NCBI GenBank assembly: GCA_020697135.1
Contig: JAJFBM010000011.1
Location: 1-39,950, forward strand
DNA: 39,950 nucleotides
Direction of reading: 5' to 3'
DNA from: Rickettsiaceae bacterium
Lineage (GTDB): Bacteria > Pseudomonadota > Alphaproteobacteria > Rickettsiales > Rickettsiaceae
Below, in pieces: positions 17,385-26,900 of the stretch. Below the pieces are notes generated by a model that was not told where the DNA came from, searched no databases, and saw nothing but the letters and a program-made list of their open reading frames with translations. Made by a program: the position numbers and the translations under genes. Each line of letters opens with the position of its first letter. Position 1 is the first letter of the stretch.

Positions 17385-17876
17385 ATGAAACCTCTTTTAT
17401 TTAAACATGTCTTTGTTACTTTTATTTTCTTATCAAGTATTACCAACATTGCTTATACTGATAATAAATTACCAGTTCCACGATTTGCCTCAATAAAATC
17501 TAAAGAAGTAAATGCAAGAACAGGACCTAGTAATAGATATCCAATTGAATGGGTTTTTATTAAAAAGGGTGAGCCGGTAGAAATATTTGCTGAATTTGAG
17601 CAATGGCGCCGTATTAGGGATATTACTGGTGAAGGTGGTTGGGTACATAGTAGTATGCTTGCTGGAAAGCGTTCCGTTATTGTTAAAGGTGACGAGCCTC
17701 AAACATTATATAAAAAGCCAACTACAAATTCTCCAATTATTGCAAGAGTAGTCCCACAAGTTAGATGTGAGCTTTTTAAATGCCAAGATAAATTGTGCAA
17801 TGTAAAATGTGGCGACCATAAGGGCTGGATTGCTCAAAATATGCTTTGGGGAGTTTATCCAGAAGAAAAATGGTAG
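17385..17876 (+). CDS. Exported bacterial SH3-domain protein
   Basis: 163 residues. The N-terminus is a signal peptide (about residues 1-25, basic then hydrophobic, LLFKHVFVTFIFLSS). Residues about 35-95 form a first bacterial SH3 domain (SIKSKEVNARTGPSNRYPIEWVF, then GEGGWVHSSML), and about 96-160 a second SH3-like module ending GWIAQNMLWGVYPEEKW. Alphaproteobacteria have a conserved periplasmic protein of this layout and size (DUF1058-like). Such domains often bind cell wall, but the role is unknown. It is co-directional with and 5 bases from the antiporter gene. Confidence 0.85.
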   Translation: MKPLLFKHVFVTFIFLSSITNIAYTDNKLPVPRFASIKSKEVNARTGPSNRYPIEWVFIKKGEPVEIFAEFEQWRRIRDITGEGGWVHSSMLAGKRSVIVKGDEPQTLYKKPTTNSPIIARVVPQVRCELFKCQDKLCNVKCGDHKGWIAQNMLWGVYPEEKW

Positions 17877-17937
17877 TTTTTATTTCTATATTTGCGTATC
17901 ATGAAGACGTTATATAACAAATTATGATTTACTTCTT

Positions 17938-19212
17938 ATGTCGAGTCCAGCGAAAACCTTACCAACAAATACTATAAAATCAATTTTGTCTTCATCTATT
18001 GGCAATGTGCTGGAATGGTATGAATATACGCTTTATGCTTATTTCGCGACCGTAATAAGTGACTTATTTTTTCCTTTAGAAAACGCTGTTATTTCTATGA
18101 TGATGACCTTTACAACTTTTGCAGTAGGTCTTGCTGCAAGACCGATTGGAGGGATTATTTTTGGCTATATAGGGGATAAATATAGCAGAAAAAAAATGTT
18201 AATGGTGACAATGCTGCTCATGTCAATCCCGACATTGTGTATTGGCCTTCTACCTACTTATGAAAAAATTGGTATTGCGGCACCTATCTTACTAATCATA
18301 CTTCGTATATTACAAGGTGTTGCCCTTGGTGGTGAATTTGGTGCATCTTGTGTATATTTATTTGAATCAGTGCCTCAAAGTAGGCGAGGTTTTTTTGGTT
18401 GTCTTGCTTTAACTGGAGTTGGTATGGGGTTAGTCTTAAGCTCATGCACAATATTTATCGTTGAATCAATTGTTACTAAAGAAGAGATTTATGCTTATGC
18501 TTGGAGGATTCCTTTTTTCGTAAGCGTATTTGGTGCAGCTATTGCCTTTTATATGCGCAAAACCCTTTTAGAAACAGGGGATTTTGTCCATATACAGAAA
18601 GCTGGAGATATTATCGATAATCCATTTATGGAAATGATAAGGAATCACAAGAAAACCTTGGCTAAGCTTTTTGCTATTTTTCTTACCACCCAAGTTTCTT
18701 TCTTCATTGTATTCATCTTTGGCAAGACTATGATGATAAACTTCCTACATTTTGATAATCATACGGCCGGAAAGTTTAATTTATTTACAGTGATAAGCTA
18801 TACAATCGCGACGGTTATCTTTGGCTATTTTTCGGATAAAGTAAATAAACGCTATTTTATTATTTTAGGCTCTATTGGTTTATTCCTTGCTGCTTATCCA
18901 TTTATTTGCTCATTAAAAGCTGGAAGTTCTAACTTGATTTTATTTATGTCTTTACTGCTTGGTGCATTAATAGGAATGACAGAAGGTACTTTAAACCCTA
19001 TTGTTGCAGAGTCATTTCCAACTAATATTCGAGCTACTAGTGTTGCATTCTGTTGGAATTTTACATCTGTTGCTTTTGGTGGGGTAGCGCCAATAATTTC
19101 TATGTGGTTAATTAAGGATTTTGGAGGGATTGATATGGTGGCTTATTATCTCATGACCGTTTGTACTATAACAATTATAGTTACATTATTCACTCTTAAA
19201 AAAAATAAATAA
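17938..19212 (+). CDS. MFS transporter of the metabolite:H+ symporter (ProP-like) family
   Basis: 424 residues with about 12 membrane helices. It has the family hallmarks GNVLEWYEYTLYAYFA at the start of helix 1, the loop 2-3 motif GDKYSRKKML, and ILQGVALGGEFGASCVYLFE in helix 4. Members import proline, betaine or other small metabolites by proton symport. Rickettsia carry many ProP paralogs whose substrates are mostly unknown, so I give no symbol. The ATG at 17938 lies 61 bases after the SH3 gene. A long non-coding stretch follows. Confidence 0.88.
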   Translation: MSSPAKTLPTNTIKSILSSSIGNVLEWYEYTLYAYFATVISDLFFPLENAVISMMMTFTTFAVGLAARPIGGIIFGYIGDKYSRKKMLMVTMLLMSIPTLCIGLLPTYEKIGIAAPILLIILRILQGVALGGEFGASCVYLFESVPQSRRGFFGCLALTGVGMGLVLSSCTIFIVESIVTKEEIYAYAWRIPFFVSVFGAAIAFYMRKTLLETGDFVHIQKAGDIIDNPFMEMIRNHKKTLAKLFAIFLTTQVSFFIVFIFGKTMMINFLHFDNHTAGKFNLFTVISYTIATVIFGYFSDKVNKRYFIILGSIGLFLAAYPFICSLKAGSSNLILFMSLLLGALIGMTEGTLNPIVAESFPTNIRATSVAFCWNFTSVAFGGVAPIISMWLIKDFGGIDMVAYYLMTVCTITIIVTLFTLKKNK

Positions 19213-19489
19213 TATAAATCTCTCTTTATAAATAGAAAAACCATTAAATATACTTATATTTGAAACTGCGTGGTAAAGTTTCAACTTAACAAAAAATAAG
19301 TTGTATCTATATTTAGTAAACAGACAATTACCTTTAAAGTAAGTTATTGTTTTATATGATTTTAAGGATTGTTTCGCTCAAAGAAACATAAAAACAAAAT
19401 ATAGCTTATACAAAAATATTACATCTACTCTAATCCCTGATATAGTAGCATGAAGCGCAAAAATGACGATGCTTATTATTTAAGCTTAA

Positions 19490-19505
19490 ATACTATATAT
19501 AGTAT
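19490..19505. promoter_or_regulatory. Candidate NrdR box 1
   Basis: ATACTATATATAGTAT, a perfect 16 bp palindrome. It differs from the idealised NrdR site ACACTATATATAGTGT only at positions 2 and 15. It lies about 170 bases upstream of nrdA. Confidence 0.65.
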
Positions 19506-19521
19506 GTCAATAAAAAATAGC

Positions 19522-19537
19522 CACCATATATATCATT
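19522..19537. promoter_or_regulatory. Candidate NrdR box 2
   Basis: CACCATATATATCATT, a weaker match with an ATATATAT centre. It starts 16 bases after box 1 ends, so the centres are 32 bp apart, close to the three helical turns usual for paired NrdR boxes. Confidence 0.5.
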
Positions 19538-19671
19538 TTTTTACTCTTAGGGTCTAGATGATTTGAGAGCATTATGTTACTATATTTATAAGTACATTTA
19601 TATACCAGTTTTTATTCTTTATTTAATTCAAATAATAGTAATTAATACAGAACACATAAAAGGAGATTTTC

Positions 19672-21477
19672 ATGTCTATACAAAAAACAAAGTTCCCAAT
19701 TAATATAGATTCCAGCAGGAATGATTTACTTTCAAACTTTGGAAAAGCAGTTTTAAAGGATCGTTATTTAATGGAAGGGGAAGATTTCCAGGATTTATTT
19801 GCTCGTGTTGCGTCATATTATGCTGATAATAAAGAACATGCTACAAGATTATATGATTATATAAGTAAGCTCTGGTTTATGCCTGCAACACCAATACTTA
19901 GTAACGGTGGAACAGATCGTGGACTTCCTATCTCATGTTATTTAAATGAAACTGAAGATAGTCTTGATAGTATAGTGGATCTTTGGACAGAAAATGTTTG
20001 GCTTGCATCTCGTGGTGGAGGAATAGGTAGCTATTGGGGTAATGTGCGCTCAATCAATGAAAAAGTTAGGGATAATGGTCATACTTCTGGGATAGTACCT
20101 TTTATAAAAGTACAAGATTCAATGACGCTGGCAATTTCTCAAGGTTCTCTACGTAGAGGAAGTTCAGCAGTTTACCTTCCTATCGACCATCCAGAAATAG
20201 AAGAGTTTATTGATATTAGAAGACCAACAGGTGGTGACTCAAACAGACGTGCTCTTAATATTCACCATGGTGTACTTGTTAGTGATGCTTTTATGAGCGC
20301 AGTTGAGCATAATGAAAAATGGGATTTAATCAGCCCTAAAGATAAACGAGTTGTATCTACAGTAAGCGCAAGAGACCTTTGGGTAAGATTACTCACTACA
20401 AGAATTGAAACAGGTGAGCCATATATTATTTATATTGATGCAGTTAATAGAAATATCCCTGAACATCATAAGCAGCTTGGCTTAAAGGTAAAAACATCTA
20501 ACCTTTGTAGCGAGATTACTCTTCCAACAGGACGTGACCATTTGGGTAAAGAGCGAACAGCTGTATGTTGCTTGTCATCATTGAATCTTGAACATTTTAA
20601 TGAATGGAGTAAGAACGAATCATTCATCACTGATGTAATGCGTTTCCTTGATAATGTTCTTGATGACTTTATTGAAAAAGCGCCAGATAAAATGGCAAGA
20701 GCAAAATATTCGGCTATGAGAGAGCGTAGTGTTGGACTTGGTGTAATGGGGTTCCATTCATTTTTGCAAGCTAATAACGTTCCGATGGAATCAGTTATGG
20801 CGAAAGTATGGAATAATAAAATATTTGATTATATCCATACTCAAGTCGATGCAGCCTCAGTTCAACTAGCTAAAGAAAAAGGTCCTTGCCCAGATGCAGC
20901 AGACTGCAATATTATGGAAAGATTTAGTAATAAAATGGCAATTGCGCCAACTGCCTCAATCTCTATTATTGCAAATAACGCATCTCCTGGGATTGAGCCA
21001 TATGCTGCAAATAGCTTTACACAAAAAACTTTAAGTGGCTCTTTCATAGTGCGTAATAAAAACTTAGAAAAAGTACTTGATGAGAAAGGTTTTAATAATG
21101 AGCAAGTATGGTCATCAATCGCAACTAACGAAGGATCTGTCCAGCATTTACATTTCTTGACAGAACATGAAAAAGCAATTTTTAAAACAGCGCATGAGAT
21201 TGATCAAAGATGGGTAATAGAGCTTTCAGCTGATAGAACAAAGCATATTTCTCAAGCTCAATCACTTAATATATTTATGGCGGGTGATGTAAGTAAACAA
21301 TATCTGCATGATGTACATTTCTCTGCTTGGAAAAAGGGTTTAAAAAGCCTTTATTACTGTAGATCTACCTCAATACAGAGAGCAGATAAAGTATCACTTT
21401 CAGTAGAGAGAAATGATTTTAAAGAAATAGAAAAAGCACAGTCAGATAAATATGACGAATGTTTAGCGTGCCAATAA
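19672..21477 (+). CDS. nrdA: Ribonucleoside-diphosphate reductase alpha subunit (class I)
   Basis: 601 residues. It reduces ribonucleoside diphosphates to deoxy forms. Active-site cysteines are visible in LPISCYLNETED, SNLCSEITLP and AVCCLSSLNL. The radical-path tyrosine pair is in SLYYCRSTS, and the C-terminal redox pair in DECLACQ. It is shorter than E. coli NrdA (about 760) because it begins almost at the ten-stranded barrel and has no N-terminal ATP-cone, so overall activity control by dATP at that site should be absent. The sequence resembles other short alphaproteobacterial/rickettsial alpha chains. nrdB follows after 65 bases. Transcription is probably controlled through the NrdR boxes upstream. 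Confidence 0.95.
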   Translation: MSIQKTKFPINIDSSRNDLLSNFGKAVLKDRYLMEGEDFQDLFARVASYYADNKEHATRLYDYISKLWFMPATPILSNGGTDRGLPISCYLNETEDSLDSIVDLWTENVWLASRGGGIGSYWGNVRSINEKVRDNGHTSGIVPFIKVQDSMTLAISQGSLRRGSSAVYLPIDHPEIEEFIDIRRPTGGDSNRRALNIHHGVLVSDAFMSAVEHNEKWDLISPKDKRVVSTVSARDLWVRLLTTRIETGEPYIIYIDAVNRNIPEHHKQLGLKVKTSNLCSEITLPTGRDHLGKERTAVCCLSSLNLEHFNEWSKNESFITDVMRFLDNVLDDFIEKAPDKMARAKYSAMRERSVGLGVMGFHSFLQANNVPMESVMAKVWNNKIFDYIHTQVDAASVQLAKEKGPCPDAADCNIMERFSNKMAIAPTASISIIANNASPGIEPYAANSFTQKTLSGSFIVRNKNLEKVLDEKGFNNEQVWSSIATNEGSVQHLHFLTEHEKAIFKTAHEIDQRWVIELSADRTKHISQAQSLNIFMAGDVSKQYLHDVHFSAWKKGLKSLYYCRSTSIQRADKVSLSVERNDFKEIEKAQSDKYDECLACQ

Positions 21478-21542
21478 GCAAGTTAATATTGAATTAAAAT
21501 TGATTTTAGATAAGCTATACAAAATTTAAAAGGGAGTACAAA

Positions 21543-22541
21543 ATGTCATTACTATCAGCAAGTCCTATATATAAGCCATTTTCATATCCTTGGGCATATG
21601 AAGCATGGCACGTGCAACAAAAAATTCATTGGTTACCTGAAGAAGTGCCGATGGCTGACGATGTGAAAGATTGGAAATATAAATTATCTGCTGGTGAGAA
21701 ACATTTACTTACCCAAATTTTTAGGTTCTTTACTCAAGCTGATATTGAAGTTAATAACTGTTATATGAGACATTATTCAAGAGTGTTCCAACCAACAGAA
21801 GTGCAAATGATGCTTGCAGCCTTCTCTAATATGGAGACTATTCATATAGCAGCTTATTCTCATTTACTTGATACTATTGGTATGCCAGAAGTTGAATATC
21901 AAGCATTCCTAAAATATAAGGAAATGAAAGACAAATATGATTATATGCAAAAATTTGGCGTTGAAACCAAAGAAGATATAGCGCTTACACTTGCAGTGTT
22001 TGGTGGCTTTACCGAAGGTCTTCAATTATTTGCGTCTTTTGCTATTATGCTTAACTTCCCAAGATTTAATAAAATGAAAGGGATGGGACAAATCGTGACA
22101 TGGTCAGTTCGTGATGAGACTCTTCATACAAACTCAATCATTACATTATTCAAGACCTTTATTAAAGAAAACCCTGAAGTTTGGACAGAAAAATTAAGAA
22201 GCCAGCTTTATGAAGCTTGTGCAACTATAGTTCACTTTGAAGATGCTTTTATTGATCTTGCTTTTGAAGTTGGTGGTATTGAAGGACTAACAGCGCGTGA
22301 AGTTAAACAATATATTCGCTATATTGCGGATCGTCGTTTAATGCAACTTGGTCTTAAAGAAATATATTTAGTAGATAAAAACCCTCTTCCATGGTTAGAT
22401 GAAATCTTAAATGGTGTCGAATTTGCTAACTTCTTTGAAAATAGAGTTACAGAATATACTAAAGCTGCTACAACCGGCTCTTGGGATGAAGTATTTGACT
22501 CTATCGATGCTAATAGTGAATCTGAAAAAAGCGCTGCTTAA
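21543..22541 (+). CDS. nrdB: Ribonucleoside-diphosphate reductase beta subunit (class Ia)
   Basis: 332 residues, ferritin-like. It houses the di-iron centre and the tyrosyl radical. Likely ligands are the Asp in FFTQADIEVNN, Glu and His in SNMETIHIAAYSHL, Glu in GGFTEGLQLFA, and Glu and His in SVRDETLHTNSI. The tyrosine in AAYSHL stands where the radical tyrosine belongs, so this is not the Phe-containing class Ic form. No ATP-cone is fused at its N-terminus. It has a ribosome binding site (AAAGGGAG) and is followed by a strong terminator. Confidence 0.95.
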   Translation: MSLLSASPIYKPFSYPWAYEAWHVQQKIHWLPEEVPMADDVKDWKYKLSAGEKHLLTQIFRFFTQADIEVNNCYMRHYSRVFQPTEVQMMLAAFSNMETIHIAAYSHLLDTIGMPEVEYQAFLKYKEMKDKYDYMQKFGVETKEDIALTLAVFGGFTEGLQLFASFAIMLNFPRFNKMKGMGQIVTWSVRDETLHTNSIITLFKTFIKENPEVWTEKLRSQLYEACATIVHFEDAFIDLAFEVGGIEGLTAREVKQYIRYIADRRLMQLGLKEIYLVDKNPLPWLDEILNGVEFANFFENRVTEYTKAATTGSWDEVFDSIDANSESEKSAA

Positions 22542-22562
22542 TACATAACTACTTAAGTGTTT

Positions 22563-22595
22563 AAAAAGGGATAGAAGATAATTCTATCCCTTTTT
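22563..22595. terminator. Bidirectional Rho-independent terminator between nrdB and the ankyrin gene
   Basis: A perfect 14 bp stem, AAAAAGGGATAGAA (22563-22576) with TTCTATCCCTTTTT (22582-22595), and a 5-base loop. A and T tracts on the two sides let it work for both converging transcripts. Confidence 0.92.
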
Positions 22596-22611
22596 ATATT
22601 ATAGAACAAAT

Positions 22612-23082
22612 TCAATTTTCAGTGTCTTCTAATTGACCTTGAAGCAATGTATCGATGGCTTCTTTATGATTTTCAGAAAAAGCATAGTCAAAAGGGGTAT
22701 TTCCACTTTCATCACGCGCTTCAATATCTGCACCTAAGCTTAATAGTAGGTTTATGATTCCAGCATGGTCAGCTATTACTGCTGCATGTAATGGTGTATT
22801 CCCCCATAGGTCTGTACAATTTGTTGTTACTCCATTATCTAATAAATATTGTACTATTTCAGTATCTTGCCTTATTATAGCAACATTTATTGCTTTCATA
22901 CCAAGATAAAAAGCTTCATTAAAGTTTGCACCACTCTCTTTTAATATTTCAAGTGCTTCGATTTTATTTAAAGAATCATCATTTATAATTTTAAAAATAG
23001 CCATATTGATAGTAGCCCTGTCTATTTCTTTAATTTCTAAATAATTGAAAAGCTCTAAAAGCTTGGTATATTTATTTTTCAT
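22612..23082 (-). CDS. Small ankyrin-repeat protein
   Basis: 156 residues, no signal peptide. The C-terminal two thirds hold about three ankyrin repeats: LKESGANFNEAFYLGMKAINVAIIRQDTEIVQYLLDNGV (degenerate; 'LKESGANFN' then 'GMKAINVAI'), WGNTPLHAAVIADHAGIINL and SGNTPFDYAFSENHKEAID. The N-terminal ~60 residues are helical and unrecognised. It converges on nrdB across a shared terminator. Such small ankyrin proteins are common in Rickettsiales; function and secretion are unknown. Confidence 0.85.
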   Translation of the reverse strand: MKNKYTKLLELFNYLEIKEIDRATINMAIFKIINDDSLNKIEALEILKESGANFNEAFYLGMKAINVAIIRQDTEIVQYLLDNGVTTNCTDLWGNTPLHAAVIADHAGIINLLLSLGADIEARDESGNTPFDYAFSENHKEAIDTLLQGQLEDTEN

Positions 23083-23190
23083 ATATTTTTATCTATTGTT
23101 GAGTACACATCAATTAACATATATTTACCAAAAAGTCAATAAAAGAGGATGTAAATATTTAATAAAAATTTATTGTTATTAGCCAATATA

Positions 23191-23269
23191 ACCCCCCTGT
23201 TTTTTTAGTTAGTTGTTAAATTTATTGGTATACCAAGAACACATTATAGCCAAAAAAATGCTAGTTTTA
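23191..23269 (+). repeat. Repeat shared with 4243-4308, adjoining the transposase relic
   Basis: Begins CCCCCCTGTTTTTTTAG and ends AGCCAAAAAAATGCTAG then TTTTAA. A diverged inverted copy lies upstream of the ABC-type gene. It also contains the short palindrome TTGGTATACCAA (23225-23236). It may be an insertion sequence end brought next to the transposase fragment by deletion (inference). Confidence 0.5.
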
Positions 23270-23271
23270 AG

Positions 23272-23482
23272 GGAGAGATTATGAGCATTAAAATTACTAA
23301 AGGCAATAAAAGTGATATATCAGTTTTAACCGATTTAACTAAAGGCTTGAAGGGCAAAATTTACGGCGATAATGGTATTCTCAAAAGAAGTCTAGAACAA
23401 GCTTTCTAGCAAAGGTCTAAGGTTATTTACTAACTTAAAGTCAACTATGAAAAATTACCTTATGTAGATAGATGATAAAATT
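23272..23482 (+). pseudogene. Transposase fragment, IS982-like (C-terminal part, frameshifted)
   Basis: Read from about 23272, the frame gives GEIMSIKITKGNKSDISVL, then TDLTKGLKGKIYGDNG and SLEQAF, and stops at TAG 23407-23409. The neighbouring frame resumes at 23414 with GLRLFTNLKSTMKNYLM, an in-frame TAG (23465-23467), and IDDKI. The joined text has the order of an IS982-type DDE transposase (the GDxG stretch normally reads GDKGY). Loss of one T and one A in short homopolymers explains the shift. The N- and C-terminal parts are gone. The family name is from memory. Confidence 0.75.
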
Positions 23483-23508
23483 TATAACCTTTAAAGCTGT
23501 AATTGCGT

Positions 23509-23961
23509 TTATTTATGATATGGATGGTTGGCGAGAATGGTTTGGGCGCGGTATATTTGCTCAATCAACATTACGCGGGCAAAAAGATGAGGGAAGGTCA
23601 TTTGCGATAGCGAGAGTGTATAGTCAGCTTTTTCTCGAAGCTTCTCCCCTATTCCATAAGCCCCACCAATAATGAAATTTATATCTTTTACGGATTGTTC
23701 TAATTTTTTTAAAAACTTAGCAAATTCAGGACTTGTATATTCTTTTCCATTCTCTTCAAGAATAATATTTACCTGCCCTATCCTAATTTTTTCAATTATA
23801 AGCTCTGCTTCTGCGTTTTTTAGCTCTTCTGTAACTAATTTTTTTTTCGTTTCAAGCTCTATAATTTCAATCTTCCAACCTATCATTTTCAGATAAGATT
23901 GGAAAATTTCTTGTAGAGCTTTGTTGCTGCCTAATTTACCAATTGATATTATCCTAATCAT
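23509..23961 (-). CDS. rlmH: 23S rRNA (pseudouridine-1915-N3)-methyltransferase
   Basis: 150 residues, a SPOUT methyltransferase that modifies helix 69 of 23S rRNA on the assembled ribosome. Family marks are the start MIRIISIGKLG, ILEENGKEYTSPEFA, the SAM-binding knot NFIIGGAYGIGEKL, and the C-terminus LSLSQMTFPHLFARVMLIEQ followed by HPYHK. The normal length of 150-160 is kept. Its ATG overlaps the aas stop (ATGA), so it is translated from the aas transcript. Confidence 0.95.
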   Translation of the reverse strand: MIRIISIGKLGSNKALQEIFQSYLKMIGWKIEIIELETKKKLVTEELKNAEAELIIEKIRIGQVNIILEENGKEYTSPEFAKFLKKLEQSVKDINFIIGGAYGIGEKLREKADYTLSLSQMTFPHLFARVMLIEQIYRAQTILANHPYHK

Positions 23962-26900
23962 TCTTGCTCAGGATTATCTTGTGAAGGGTTATCTTGCGGA
24001 ATCATGCTTGCGGCCCTTTCAATTAAGGCTGGATAATTGACTTTCCCTGTATTAAAAACTGGCACTTCATTAACAATGAAGATATGTTTAGGTAGTAAAA
24101 GTTCTGAGAGTTTTTTTTGCTTTAGCGATTCAACAAGTTTCTCCCTTGTAACATGTGGATTTACTGTAAAAAGAATAACCTGTTCACCTTTACGACTATC
24201 GCTAATTGATATAGTTGCATGTGGCCCTTCTGGAAATGTTGCAGAAACAAGCTCTTCAATTGCAGCAAGTGAAATCATTTCTCCAGCAATTTTGGCAAAT
24301 CTCTTTGCCCGTCCTTTTATAGTTATATAGCCTTCTTCATCAAAAGTTACTATATCACCTGTATCATACCATCCCTCCCCTAATTTTTCTACGGATGGAG
24401 GTGAAACGACTCCAGGGTTATCATGGAACATATAGCCAAGCATTACGTTTGGCCCTCTTACACAAAGGCTGCCACCAACAGTAATACCTTCAACAGGTTT
24501 TATAAAATATTCCATACCAGGTATAATTCTTCCAACTGTGCCAGGTCTATCATGCATTGGTGTATTTACCGATATTACAGGAGCAGTCTCAGTTGCACCA
24601 TATCCTTCAAAAATACGTACACCATATTTATCAAACCAAATTTTTCTTGTCTCAGGTCTAAGCTTTTCTGCACCCGCAAATACATATCTGATAGAGTAGA
24701 AATCATATGGATGAGCAAATTTAGCATATCCATTTAAGAACGTATCAGTACCAAACATAATAGTTGCGCCAATATCGTAAATAATTTCAGGTACAATACG
24801 ATAATGTAATGGCGATGGATAAAAGAAGGTTTGAATACCTGCAAGTATTGGCAATATTGTACCTGCAGTTAGCCCAAATGAATGGAACATTGGTAATGCA
24901 TTAAATGCAATATCATGCTTACCAAAATCGACAAGAGCTGCAATTTGGCACCTATTAGACTGAATATTTTTATGGGATAATACTACAGCTTTAGGCTTGC
25001 CTTCTGTGCCAGATGTAAATAATACAACAGCAGGATCATCATAGCTTGGTGTATAATTAATATGGTTATAATAGCTTTGCGGCATAAAGCTTGCAGCAAG
25101 CCCAACCAGCTTGTCTTTTAAGCTTATTTTTGTTCGCTCATCCTCTAAATATACTATTTTAACTATTTCCTTTAGCCTATCTATAAGTTCATCAAGCCCT
25201 GCTTTAGCTATAAATCTACGTGAGGTATAAATGATTTTAATATCTGCTGTTTTGCAACAAGATAAGATATTTGCAATACCGCTTGAGAAATTTATCATTG
25301 TTGGCACGCGGCCTATGGCTTGCAGAGCAAAAAAGGTTGCAGCTGTAGTTGATGAATTTGGTAGCATTAAGCCGACAAATTCTTTTTGTGCTGTTTTTCG
25401 GCTTAAAATCCTACTTAAGATAAATACTCGCATTAAGAAGTTACGATAAGATAAATTATTATTATCGATATCTCTTACAATAATATTACTTGCATCATGA
25501 GTTTTTGCAGCGTCAATTAAGGATTGGAATAAGTTCTTACGATAGTCTGAACTTTCAAACATCATATCAGCCATTATGTCGTAAAGCCGCTGGCTAATAT
25601 ATTTTCTTCTTGACCTACTATCTAATTCTTCAGGAGCCGTAATTCGCTCAGGTGGAAGAATAGTAATAATTATCTTTGGAAAGAAAAAGGGCCTTGGGAC
25701 GTTTTTCAATTTTGAAAAGTAAGTATATTGCGGCCCATCAATCCTAATAGGAAGAATAGTCGCATCAGCTTTATCAGCAATCATTCCGGGCCCTTCATAG
25801 ACTTTCATCAATGAGCCTGTAACGGTAATTCTCCCTTCTGGGAAAATAGCCATTTTTTTGTTTTTCTTAACTTCGTTAATTAAAGTTTTTGCAGCCATTG
25901 CATTTGATGGATCAACTGGATAAGCTTTGCCAATTTTAAGAAATGGCCTTACCCACCATAATTTGGCAACTTCTGTATTTATCGCAAAAGTTAGTTTTTC
26001 AGGTAAATAAACAGCAAGTAATGCAGGGTCAAGGTAAGATATATGGTTTGATATAATAACAGTGCGCTTACCAGCCTTATGATAATTCTCAATACCCTTG
26101 ACCTCAACTCGGTAAATTTTGTCAAATATTGTTTTAAATACAAGCCTGAGGAATGAATCAGGTATTATTTTAGATTCATTAACAAGACTATGAATATATA
26201 CAGCTACCCCAATATTTAATATTGAGATAAATAAAATAACAGATTGAACGGATAAGCCGGCCTTTAAAAGCACGCTTATAAGGAGAGTTGACGCCACCAT
26301 GAAAGCAGAGTTAACAATATTATTAGTAGCAATAACACGTGAGCGGTGAGTTGGTGAGCTGAAATATTGCATAACTGCATAAAGTGGTACTATATAAAAT
26401 CCACCAAGGGCTGATAAAAATAATAAATCAAGTAATATTCGCCAGCTATTCTTCTTTGATAAAAATTTTACAAAATCGATTAATTGTGTAGGTTCATTTT
26501 TAACCGCACTAATTCCACTACCAAAATATAGATCAATACCAAATAAGCTAATACCTAGTGCTGCGAGAACAATATATTTTGTCGTAATTTCGTTATTTAA
26601 TACTTTATTAGCAAGTACAGATCCGATACCTACTCCTATAGAGAAAGTTGCAAGAAATAGGTTAACTACAGTTTTATCGGCTCCTAATATATCTTTAACT
26701 AAAAAAGGAATTTGCGAAAGAAAGGTTCCTCCAATAAACCAAAACCATGAAATACCGAGAATAGATAAGAAAACTTGCTTTTTACTATATGAATATTTTA
26801 AAATATTTATATTTTCTTGTAGGAAATTTGGGTTTATTTCAATTTCAGGATTTGAATTTTCGGATTTTGGAATGAATAAGCTACTGATAAAACCTGCAAT

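Larger units (their letters stand above)
19213..19671. other. Regulatory intergenic region upstream of nrdA
   Basis: 459 bp without an ORF. It holds a small inverted repeat CAACTTA/TAAGTTG (19282-19288 and 19297-19303) that could end the MFS transcript, a short GTTTC/GAAAC hairpin near 19369-19386, and two candidate NrdR boxes. The nrdA start is preceded by a strong ribosome binding site (AAGGAGA). Confidence 0.6.
23083..23508. other. Intergenic region with an insertion sequence relic
   Basis: Between the ankyrin gene start and the end of rlmH. It holds the upstream region of the ankyrin gene, the repeat at 23191-23269 and the transposase fragment at 23272-23482. No intact gene is seen. Confidence 0.7.

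Noticed and set aside
23472-23672. Plus-strand 66-codon ORF over the end of rlmH
   Set aside because: It is antisense to conserved rlmH, has no ribosome binding site and shows no family resemblance.
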